The notes under the pieces are model-generated. The model searched no databases, was not told where the DNA came from, and was given only the letters and a program-made list of their open reading frames with translations. Shown one piece after another: positions 1 through 9,331 of a stretch of 64,000 nt of DNA. The stretch spans positions 62,001 through 126,000 of the forward strand of contig WNYE01000045.1 in NCBI GenBank assembly GCA_021396245.1, written 5' to 3'. A program made the position numbers and the translations under genes. The stretch comes from Sporothrix humicola. Taxonomy: Eukaryota; Ascomycota; Sordariomycetes; Ophiostomatales; Ophiostomataceae. Positions within the stretch are counted from its first letter, which is position 1. Every line of letters begins with the position of its first letter.

Positions 1-111
1 GCGCTCGGAGCAAATCAAATGCCGGCAAGTTCTGCTTCACCACACTCTTTTCTAAAATGCCCCCATCGTTCTGCGCACATTTTTACTGATCCTCATATTT
101 TTTATTGACAG

Positions 112-3100
112 ATGCGGATCTGATCGAGGGCATCCCCGACATTCTTTCACTGAGGGGAACGACAATCAATACCACTTCACCCACCGTATTTAGCGCTGGC
201 GGAATTGTCGAGTCACCGGTTACCTCTATCCCTCTCGTTTCCGATGCGGCAACATCGCCGATGCCCCTCCTACCGCCTATCGTGTCATCGACGACCCCGG
301 ATGCATCAGTGGTGAAGCAAGAACCCTTGTTTCTGCACCCGGAGAAATTTCGCCCAAATTCGTATTTTGTTGGCCGTAAGCAAGAGCTCGAAAAACTTCA
401 TCAGAAGCTCACCGACAGCGCAAAGAGGGCAGAGGGAACGTCTGCAGTTGTAATCCAAAGTTTGCCTGGTGGTGGAAAGACACATCTTGCGCGCCAATAT
501 GTCTTTCAGCATCGCGCGGACTACCCAGGTGGTATTTACTGGGTCCGTGCGAAGTCAGTCTCGGAAATGGAGCAGTTTTTTTGGACTGTTGCAAAGGACG
601 AGGCCTTGCGCAATGTTGTGAGAAAGACTCTTGGGGCCGAGCCCGGTTCTTCTAGCGACTCCCATAAAGAGCTATGCGATCCACACAACATCGTCAACAT
701 TGTTCGAGCTTGGTTCAGCAGCTTCGACGAATGGCTTCTTGTGTTTGATGGTATAATCTTCAACACACCGGAGATAGAACGCTTCATTCCCGATGCCAAA
801 AACACGAGTATTATCTACACATCTATCCAGAGCAATGTCGCGGGACGATACGAATTTGACAACCCGCAGATCATGAAGCTGGACATGCTCAGCCCCGAGG
901 ATGCACGAGACTTGCTCCTGATTGAAATGGAGCGCAAGCGACCTTGGAGAGAGGACGACCGTGTCCAGGCACTCGAGATTGTCAAACGAATGGGGTGCCT
1001 CCCACTCATGGTCCACGCCGCTGCTAGGCATATCAAAGCCACCCGCGAGCCACTGTCAAAATACCTCAGGACTCTTCAAACTCGAGTCTGGGCCAGTGAT
1101 CTCCCTGCGTACTACAACGTGTGGGACGAATTGAAATCACGCGGTGCATATCCAGCTTTGAACCTGATGTATATATTGGCATTCCTGGGCAGCCGTGTTC
1201 CTGTCGGATTTCTAAATTTAGGTGAGTTTATGTCTTGTGGCATATATTTACCTCCCCCCCCCTCTTTCCCCTTTGCATGCTAGAAATCACCCGCTAAACA
1301 CGTATAAAAGGCCTTCGTGCGCTCGACGGCAGAACACCCGTGATGACCCGTGATGCCTCGCACCGGAAGAAGTCCCTCAACAACAGCCTGGGGACCCTTA
1401 TTGCGTTTGCGCTCGTTGACCGCTACGAAGCAGACTCAGTCTCGCCAACGAGTTCGCAAAATAGCTCTAAACAAAGCCATGAACGGGGAACCGATTCTGT
1501 CGATCTGCTGCGAATACACACTGTGGTGCAAAAGTTTTTTGTGGATGTCCTCACCGATGCCAAAGACGCCCAATTTTGGCTGGAACGTTCGTCCAAAGTC
1601 TTTTGCCACGCTTTCGATGAGGCAGACAGGCTTAACGGTTCAAGGTTAGGCCTCTTGGATGACTATCGCTGCTTCAAAATACACGGCGAGGCGTTGCAGG
1701 CGCACCTAACCCACGCCGAGAGAAAATCGCCGCTACCCCCTGGACTTGCCAACTCACGGGTACATATCCAATCTCGACTTGCTACCTGCGAAGGAGCAAT
1801 TATGCGGCTCTCCGAAGTCACACAAGCACACATTGTCAACGACATTGGCCCGCACGAATCGAAATATACCGCGTTTGCGGCTATATCAGTTTTCGAGCGT
1901 GCGAATAGCTTTTCAGAATCGTCTACTTCAGAATCAGCAAACTCGTCTAGCCAGTCAAGTGCTGATAACTCCGGTATATCAACTCGAACTGGTACTGGGT
2001 TTGACGAGGAGCGAGCCGGTGTCCATATCATCAACACTAACATGGCAATGAATATGGATATCGACACGCCCATTGACTTGGAAGCCGAGTTGCATATGGG
2101 CGAGCTCATTCAAAACGCAGGCACTGTTAAGGGAAAGGAGCCAATGCACCAATTGTGGACCAGCCCTCAGATTGCAAATGCCAGTGGAGGAACCTTATAC
2201 CAGTCGCCAGATCTTGTGTTCTCTCCTGTTGTTCCTGGGGGACATGACCCGTATAGCTGGCATGTCCCGTATCCGACGGCACAAGATACGATACCTGCCC
2301 CGCCGTCCCCTGAGGACGAGAGCGAGGCTGACGGCGCCGTGACAGAGGTACCAACACCACATATGCCAGCAGCCTCGATTGAAGGGACGGAGTTCAAACA
2401 CGCAGACTCTCGGGCAGGATTCGGTGTTCTTTTTCCTGACGCAAACGTTCTCAACCACCGTACTGTTCAGCGAAACAACGAGCACCGGTACCGCGACAGG
2501 GCAGGGTCGTGGAGAGATAAGAACATTAGCGACCCTCGAAGTAGCGTAAGCCGCGAGCTTGCTCAGGGCTCCATGTTTGCCCCGGGGAACAATGATATGA
2601 ACACAGAGACAACCGGGGCTGCCTCTTCTGCGACTGGAAGTATGGCAAAACATTCTCTCAGTAAACTGAGGGCATGGGCTGGCCCACCCTCAACTTCTCG
2701 CCTAGTCCCAGGATCGACAACCAACGATGGTTCCACAAAGGATGTGCACAACAAGCAGAGCAAAAACCGGACGCAAAGCACAGGGGCACTGAGTGTTCGC
2801 CCCCTGATGTCTATTCAACAGAATGCACAAGGACTCGGGATCCCAATTCGGCAATATCACGGCGAGGGCAGTGAGATTAAACCGCCCGAAGAGGCTACGT
2901 CGTCCTCTACCCTTCCAAAGAGGAGCTCCCAGTCCCCACCATCAAGCTTCAAAAACTCGTTGAAGCGGTTTAAGGGTCTCAAAGATTTGCTATCATTTGG
3001 ATCTGCCTCCTCCGGCTCCGCTGCCCCCGCACAAGAACAGAAACCTGAGAATATCGCCCCCTCCGATTCTCAGTCTGCGTCCCCTGTCCAACACGCCGAG

Positions 3101-4372
3101 GATGCTCTTGCAAACAGCATTGAGAGCTTGATCGGTTCGCAACCAGGAACATTGTTTAGGGGATCTCGGACAGCCAGATCAACCCCTAACCAGGGCTATG
3201 GCCCGTTCATGCCTCCTCCGTATCGAAATTCTGCTCAGTACCAGCCCCGTACGACCACCACATCACACCAACAGGTCAGTGTCATGGAACATGGCGATGC
3301 CGAGAGCATGGAGAACATTGCCCGAGGAAGGCTACCGTCTACTATTCAGCAATGGGGCAGTGACGTTTACCATCCCGGCAACCAGCGAATAAGCTCGTCT
3401 GATCTGAGTTTCGGAATTACGGACCAAGATGAGATGACTCCCTCCTGCCTATCGATAGAACAGACAGAGCAAACCGACCAGTTGTCTTGGCGACTTGAAC
3501 AAGTTCTCGACCGTCCGTCAAGGCATACAACACTTGAATCCCAGCAAACGCAACAAGACCTGCTCCGACCGAATCGACCTGTTGATGGGTACACATCGCA
3601 GCCAATGTCCCGCAATACAAGCGCGCAATCCCAACCACCTATGCATAGCCGTTCTCGCCAACATGTTCGTCTTTCGTCTATTTCCGCTACTTCTGTAGGG
3701 CCGCTGCAATATATTGCAGAACATCAACCGCATAGCCGCAGTCTACCACAGTCTGTTGATGGGGGATCTTTCATAACGACCGGACAGCACATTCCGTCTT
3801 TAAGAAGGAATAGCAGGTCGTCACTCGTTCAGACTGAGCCTTCGCCACAGACTGCAAATCCTTTTGCAGATATCAACACAAGCTATCGGCAGTGGGAGGA
3901 GAGGCGTCACGAGGAACATCACGACAGGCCAACACAGCTGCACGGCCCATTCACTGTATGGCTGGAGCTCGATGACCCGGTGGTCTCCCGATCTGCACGT
4001 CCAATATATAGAACGGGCGTTGCTCCTCATGGCAGCGGAAGTAGAAGCGGCAGTGGCAGCGGCAGCACTCGAGACAGCACTCGAGGCACCGGCTCGGGTC
4101 GGCCTGTTAGCGTGGCAATGTCCCGTTCCCAGTCAGACAATGGCCCTGAGCCGATCTCAGCTGCTGGGGCTTGGGCATCGAGGAGTATTCCTACAGATGC
4201 AGCGGGTACATTAGGCCGGAGAAGCCAATATCCTTCCCGGCTTACAAATGTCGCTGGGGAGGGTTATTCGTCCGAGCCCATGTCCCGAAGCAATTCAGGA
4301 ACGGGGGATGGAGAGTCTCGAAAGAGAGATACCAACGCTAGCTCCAACGGAAGTGCATTTGAAGCCATTTGA
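112..4372 (+). CDS. NB-ARC (NLR-like) STAND NTPase, 5' partial
   Basis: Signal-transduction ATPase of the NB-ARC type, the switch module of fungal NLR-like proteins used in non-self recognition and programmed cell death. Seen: a P-loop (SLPGGGKTHLA, about 463-490), a kinase-2 strand (WLLVFDG, about 733-750), a sensor-like strand (IIYTS, about 810-825) and a GLPL-type motif (GCLPLMVHAA, about 994-1023). A segment LRIHTVVQKFF (about 1508-1540) resembles the helix that follows the NB-ARC in fungal NLRs. Exons are 112-1221 and 1311-4372; intron 1222-1310 (GTGAGT...AAAAG) restores frame as G|GC. The 5' end is missing: an acceptor ends at 111 (TTGACAG), so the effector domain lies outside the window. 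A GC-AG intron 25-111 after a short exon 1-24 is possible. The last 800 or so residues are Ser/Pro/Gln-rich and look disordered, with no ankyrin, TPR or WD repeats visible. NB-ARC call firm; partner and trigger unknown. Confidence 0.85.
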
Positions 4373-5263
4373 AATACCGGCTATCAAGGTGCTCGGTGAT
4401 GCCCTGAACCAACTCCTTCAAAAACCCATGGTTCACTCATTGTTCACCTCTCTGTTTCTTTCTTTGTTCTTTTTTTACACTTCTTTCTCCATTTGAATGC
4501 CCCCCCCCCTCTTTTATTGATTTTTTTTGCTTGTTGCTCACTCCTTGGCAACTATAATTTTTATACATGGTGCTTAACGGACTTTGCATCGGCATTGCAT
4601 CACAGCATGCATTCCAAACTGAGAGAATGCAAAAAAGAGGTATCCATTTCAAGTATGGTGTGCGTTGACAGACATTCGGTCCTCACCGGCCACCGTCGCT
4701 GGTACTAGGAATCGTTTCATTTGAAATTTCTCCGGCGTTGTCAGCACTGCCTTCCAATTACAACGCACACTTGTTTTATATCCCATAGTTCTTGCAGCTT
4801 AAATCGATAGATAAAATGGAGTTCAAATAAATACTCTTTTGTTCCCCCCCATGTAGCATTGTAAGGAATGATGTACTATTGGATAATATTGTACAAAAGC
4901 AAAGACTCTGAGTGGTGGCATTACAAGGCCTCCGCCAAATGTGAAAGGAAAAATAAATAAATAAATGTAATTGCCTGTTGCTAATGTCCTGTAATTAAAA
5001 TAAGCCTCATTTCTTCCAACGCCTTTCATGACAATAACAAGATTAAATTAAAAGTAAGGAGCCAGATAAAATTCCAACAACAAGAATCCCTCGAGGCCCC
5101 CTGATCGGTGATGTGCGACGTAAAGAAAACAAAATAGAAAATATACTCCGGTGCAATGCAATATTCGCCTGTTTATGTTTTGTAAAGCTTTCATTCTAGT
5201 CTGTGTCCCTGACAAGGAGCCCAGCAGAATGACATAGATGGTGTTGCAGACGCTCAACACTTT
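4373..5263. other. convergent intergenic interval, 3' UTRs
   Basis: Lies between the 3' ends of the NB-ARC gene and EXO1. AT-rich, with T-runs and AATAAA-like motifs (near 4826 and 4950) that fit polyadenylation regions on both strands. No coding potential or repeat seen. Confidence 0.6.
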
Positions 5264-7735
5264 TTATGCACATAAGAAACGAGATAGGTCCAGGCGTTTA
5301 CCTGGTGACTTCAGGTCTTCATGTTCGGCAAGATTGCTACTGTCGTCCTCTTCATCGCTATCGGGGACGATCTGGTCTTCACTACCTTGAACACGGTTCA
5401 AGGCCTCAACTTCATCCAGGTCTGCAGGTGGCAGTGGCACAAATGATGGGTTGATGGGCATATATGCCTCCATACTGAGACGGACCTTTTTCGTGGAGCT
5501 TCGCGGCTGCTTGGAACGAGCTGCGGATGTGGCCTCAACAAGCTCACCCAAGCTCACCCTGGGCTTAGCCAGGCGTTTTTTAGCCTGTTGCTGTGGAATG
5601 GAAGAAGGTGGTGTACAAGAACTCGGCTTAGCTACTGAATTCTCATGGTTGCTGACAAAACTCGAGTCTGGTGTTGGAAGACCATGCACCATCTTTGCGT
5701 CTCCACCATATGAGAACCGACCGAGAGACAAACGGCCAAGAGGAGTGGCATCTTGCTTTTTTGTTGGTCCAGAAACTGGCTTGATGGTTTGGCTGGCTGG
5801 GCTCGCAGGCACCTCAATACCGTCACTCCCTGGAATAAAGTCGCAAACCTCCGTAGCTTGTGAATCATCATAGACTTGTACTGCGGTCTTGGAAGATTTG
5901 TTGGACATGCGGATATCCCAATCATCTATATCGGGAAGACTCAGCATAGCTTCTTCTACCGAGTCATCAGACATGAAAAATGATTCTGTGGGCCGGGGTT
6001 TCTTCTTGGCGGGCGGAGAGGCGGGTATGTATGTAGAAGTCGTTGAAAAGTATTTGCTGCGCTGCAGATTTTGAGGTGATGGGCTGGCTGGTTCGATCTC
6101 GTCGTAGTCGAGCTTGGCCTTTTTCTGTGGCCTAGATGAAGAGCGCGTACTGCCGTGCAAATGAATATCCCGAGAAAAGGGCGTCGAGCGAGATTGGGGC
6201 GGTGACATCGGAGTCGCCGTTTGACGATTCATATTTATGGCTGAGTTGGAAGATGAAGATCCGGGTCGTGAAAAGCTGGACAAAGGTTCAGTTTGTCGCC
6301 GCCGTAACCGTGGGCTTCTGCTAATACCGGATATGGATCGTGATGATTCTGTGAGGGGAAGTGATGTACGACCGCCCTCAACATACGGCCGTGGCAAAGG
6401 AAACACACGAGGCGTTAGTCCGTTCTGCGTCAATGCTGCAACCTGTTGTTTGTCTACGGCAAAACAATTGGGATCCATTGCACCAAGGGGTATCCGCTGT
6501 GCTGGCTCACGCGGTTTGGCGAAGTATTCGGTGATTGGTTTGCCGAGTGCCTCCTGGCTTCTGGTATTGACGGAAGCTGGCGAGAATGGTAGGGAAGTTG
6601 ACGCATTGACGCTGCTTGCTCGCCGTTTCTTGCCGGGAGACAGTAGAGATAGTGGTAAAATAATAGGCTCTTTGGTCATGGGATTCAAGTTGCCAATGGC
6701 GACGCCGTGGGCAATGTCGTTGTCGATTTTATGGCCGATGAAGCGCATTTCTTCGACATCAATACCATTTGTAGGTTCCGATAAGAGAACAAGCTCTTGC
6801 TTGACAGGGCAAAACACGCGTTGATGCAAGAATGTCAGCTCTGCCTGACGGAAGGCGGCCATGTAGTTCTCGGAGACCTTGAACTTGCCGTCAAACTGCA
6901 GCATGCGGACAACTTTTTCGATCGTCTTGTGTTTCCGTATCATCCTGTAGGCGGTTTTGAGCCCAATGTTGCCGATGCCTTCCAGATAGTCGCAGCCGCT
7001 GAGGATTGCCATGTGTCGAAAGTCCGTGTCAGAAAAGTCTGTGAGGGAAACCTCTCGGCAGGCACAGAATTCGCGGCGATTGATTTCGATGCAACGGCCT
7101 TGCATGTCAAGCTTTGTTAAGAGTCGCTTGGCGCCGAACACCAAAAGATCCGAGTCTTCTGAAATTATACCGTTCACAAGGCCTTCGCGTTCAAGGTAGA
7201 CCATTTGGGCATCAGCCTCATATGGGGCAACAATATAGGGAAGACCGAGTTTCTTGAGTTCTTCAATCAAATGGCATGCCATCTCTGGCGTGATGTCAAT
7301 TGCCTTTTGAAACTCGACGTAAGCCTGTTTGGGGTTGCCAGCATTCATGAGTTCCTGGCCAGCCTTGCGGCTTTCTTCCCGACGTTTCGCCCGCGATGCT
7401 TCGGTAGAAGCCTTGCTTGGAAGAAAGTCGCCATCAAAAACAAGGTAGGGCGTGATGCCAAAATGCTGGACCATACGGACGCGATGCAGAACGCTGTCGA
7501 CGTATTTTCTTGTTGGTCGGCCTTGAGCTAGCTCCAGCGCGCAACTGATAGCACCACGATGGAGCCATCCGTAGGCATCGACGGCAAAAGTCTCGCCGGC
7601 ATATTTTTTTAGGTCGATGGGACGCTGGATGGATTTGAGAAGAGGGAGTAAGCCTGTGTACGGGTCAGTAAACGGAGGGGAACTGGGGAAGAGAAATAAG
7701 GCCAGGTTGCAAGAAGCCATACCAGTAATACCCAT
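5264..7735 (-). CDS. EXO1: exonuclease 1 (Rad2/XPG family)
   Basis: 5'-3' exonuclease and flap endonuclease acting in nuclear mismatch repair, end resection and telomere processing. Exons (minus strand) are 7735-7723 and 7653-5264, giving 800 aa. The 13-nt first exon encodes MGITG; intron 7722-7654 (GTATGG...ACACAG, 69 bp) is removed to give MGITGLLPLLKSIQ, the family N-terminus. Spliced numbering puts the metal-binding acids at D30, D78, E150, D152, D171 and D173, the positions of the catalytic acids in human and yeast Exo1. The XPG-N and XPG-I regions and a helix-hairpin-helix (SGCDYLEGIGNIGLKTAY) span about residues 1-330. The rest is a disordered Ser/Pro tail with an MLH1-binding (MIP-box-like) RSKYF near residue 537 and basic stretches. 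The intron is in frame with no stop, so an unspliced reading predicts 823 aa with 23 spurious residues. Two MluI boxes lie upstream. Confidence 0.96.
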   Translation of the reverse strand: MGITGMASCNLALFLFPSSPPFTDPYTGLLPLLKSIQRPIDLKKYAGETFAVDAYGWLHRGAISCALELAQGRPTRKYVDSVLHRVRMVQHFGITPYLVFDGDFLPSKASTEASRAKRREESRKAGQELMNAGNPKQAYVEFQKAIDITPEMACHLIEELKKLGLPYIVAPYEADAQMVYLEREGLVNGIISEDSDLLVFGAKRLLTKLDMQGRCIEINRREFCACREVSLTDFSDTDFRHMAILSGCDYLEGIGNIGLKTAYRMIRKHKTIEKVVRMLQFDGKFKVSENYMAAFRQAELTFLHQRVFCPVKQELVLLSEPTNGIDVEEMRFIGHKIDNDIAHGVAIGNLNPMTKEPIILPLSLLSPGKKRRASSVNASTSLPFSPASVNTRSQEALGKPITEYFAKPREPAQRIPLGAMDPNCFAVDKQQVAALTQNGLTPRVFPLPRPYVEGGRTSLPLTESSRSISGISRSPRLRRRQTEPLSSFSRPGSSSSNSAINMNRQTATPMSPPQSRSTPFSRDIHLHGSTRSSSRPQKKAKLDYDEIEPASPSPQNLQRSKYFSTTSTYIPASPPAKKKPRPTESFFMSDDSVEEAMLSLPDIDDWDIRMSNKSSKTAVQVYDDSQATEVCDFIPGSDGIEVPASPASQTIKPVSGPTKKQDATPLGRLSLGRFSYGGDAKMVHGLPTPDSSFVSNHENSVAKPSSCTPPSSIPQQQAKKRLAKPRVSLGELVEATSAARSKQPRSSTKKVRLSMEAYMPINPSFVPLPPADLDEVEALNRVQGSEDQIVPDSDEEDDSSNLAEHEDLKSPGKRLDLSRFLCA

Positions 7736-7890
7736 CTTGACGGCTTACAGGAGACCGCGTCCTGCAGCAGAAGGGACTGGGTTTGGTGGAGGGATCAGGC
7801 GCCGGCCATTCGTTTTTGTTTGGCGATGTATCGTCGAGTCCGTGAAAATTGCTGTCCGTGTACAATTGCTGAAGAGAAGGGCCGGTGAAT

Positions 7891-7943
7891 ACGCGTCAAC
7901 TTTGAAAAGAAGAAGCCGAAGTAATGTAGTGGATATAACGCGT
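7891..7943. promoter_or_regulatory. two MluI cell-cycle boxes (ACGCGT) upstream of EXO1
   Basis: Perfect palindromes ACGCGT at 7891-7896 and 7938-7943, 156-208 bp upstream of the EXO1 start. ACGCGT is the binding core of the fungal MBF (Mbp1-Swi6) complex that drives G1/S genes, and S-phase expression of a resection nuclease would make sense. Function is inferred from sequence only. Confidence 0.5.
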
Positions 7944-8399
7944 GGTGAAATCAGAAGCGGTCGTCGAAATTGAAGATTAAGAAGCGAGTCAAGATGGCAG
8001 AAACGAAATTGAAATCTTGGTTAGAGATGGTGAGGGGAAAGAAGAAAATGCTGTTCCCCTTTCGACATTTTGACCGTTGACGCGGCAAGACAGGAGGAAG
8101 GTGCTGCTCCGCGTAGAAGTGGAGGTGGTTGCCGTTCTTGGACACTGGACAGGGCTACTTGCTGCCCGCGTCCTGGAAGTGTCACGGTCACGCTCTTCTG
8201 AACACCACAGCACAGGCCAACCGCCAGGTGAGAAAAGAGCTTTATGGCACGATGTCAAAAAGCGCGTCACAGCGCGTTCTGGGCCTGGCCTCGTGCCCTA
8301 ATGCGGACTAGTGGACAGCGGCCCGGTATTTCCAGGGCAACTTGGAATGGTGGAGCGCCCCTCCCCCGCTACGAATAGAAAGACCCCATTACATGTTGC

Positions 8400-8400
<1 letters not shown>

Positions 8401-8436
<36 letters not shown>
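8401..8436. repeat. homopolymer A run (36 A)
   Basis: Uninterrupted run of 36 A on the plus strand, 170 bp before the TMA16 start codon. Could be a nucleosome-depleting poly(dA:dT) promoter element or the remnant of a retroposed poly(A) tail; length may also be affected by sequencing. Confidence 0.9.
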
Positions 8437-8438
<2 letters not shown>

Positions 8439-8606
8439 TTAAAAAAGTTGAACGAATGACGCTAGGAAAACCTCACATGCTGAAGAAAAGGCTGTGTCTG
8501 GAATACACCGCCAAAATTTCAAAGACCCCAAAACCTCAAAGTCTCAAATTCTATTACAATTTCAGCACCCCGCCTCCAGCCACCACCATCATACACAGCC
8601 GCCACG

Positions 8607-9331
8607 ATGAACCGATCACTCGACAAGACGCGCAAACAAATTGTGAAGAAGAAGGGGCCTATGGGCACAGTCCATGAAGGTTCCAGGGACTCAAGGCGTT
8701 TGCGAAAGGCCCTGGCTCGCGATGGCCGTCTTGGGAAGCTCGCGAACAGCAGAAAGATCCAAGAGCAACCTTTTGGTGAGTCTGTCCAGGGACTTGTATT
8801 GTGGTTGTTTGTTCTGCGGCCTTTGAAGGGCGACGCTTTGCTGACCCAAGAAAGTCGATCGCGCAGGTTTCTTTCAGGACTCAGCTCGCGAAACAGGCAT
8901 CGAAGTTTTCGATGCTGAACAGTTCCTGGCTGCCGTGAAAAGGTAAAGATAATCCCGTACTCATGCACCCTCTTTGACACTGCTAACAATCTAGTTTTGT
9001 GCATCAATATGACGAAGAAATGGACGAACTGAAGCGGGCTCGCCGTCCAGGTAGGCCAGCGAGCACACGCGAAGATGCGCTCAAGGTCAAGATAGTTGCC
9101 CTGGAGAAGGAATTTCAAAATGGCTTTTGTAAGTGTGCACCGGCTGTTCCGTTTTGCTTGTGTCTCAACTGCTAACCTGTGGTAGTGGCTCCTGATCTGG
9201 CTTCCAAGGACAATGTTTCTGCTCTAGAACGGTGGGACGGCTCGTGGTTGCAGTTGAACAGTCTCAGCTGGGTGCGCATCACCGAAGCAGGTGCTGTGCG
9301 GCCAGCTACATTCCCTCCCAACAAAGAATAG
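8607..9331 (+). CDS. TMA16: translation machinery-associated protein 16
   Basis: Small nuclear/ribosome-associated factor of the TMA16 family, found with pre-60S particles. Four exons: 8607-8775, 8855-8942, 8995-9128 and 9186-9331, giving 178 aa, the usual length of the family. Junctions: G|TC joins QPF to VDRAGFFQ; AG|T joins AAVK to SFVHQYDEEM; T|TG joins NGF to LAPDL. Introns are 79, 52 and 57 bp, with branch-like CTAAC in the second (TGCTAACAATCTAG) and third. The basic N-terminal block (KQIVKKKGP), the SRDSRRLRKALARD helix and the GRPASTREDALK segment match the family pattern. The start is the first ATG, followed at once by the conserved block. A longer open frame upstream runs through the poly(A) tract and is not coding. 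Confidence 0.93.

Larger units (their letters stand above)
7736..8606. promoter_or_regulatory. divergent EXO1 / TMA16 promoter region
   Basis: 871 bp shared upstream DNA of two divergent genes. Contains two ACGCGT boxes close to EXO1 and a run of 36 A close to TMA16 (8401-8436). No other gene seen. Confidence 0.6.

Noticed and set aside
7654..7722. EXO1 read without its first intron (823 aa)
   Set aside because: Would place 23 residues inside the invariant MGIxGLLP N-terminus and shift every catalytic residue from its family position.
8342..8677. 111-codon frame with a poly-Lys run overlapping the TMA16 start
   Set aside because: The Lys run is the 36-A homopolymer, and the frame differs from conserved TMA16 coding.
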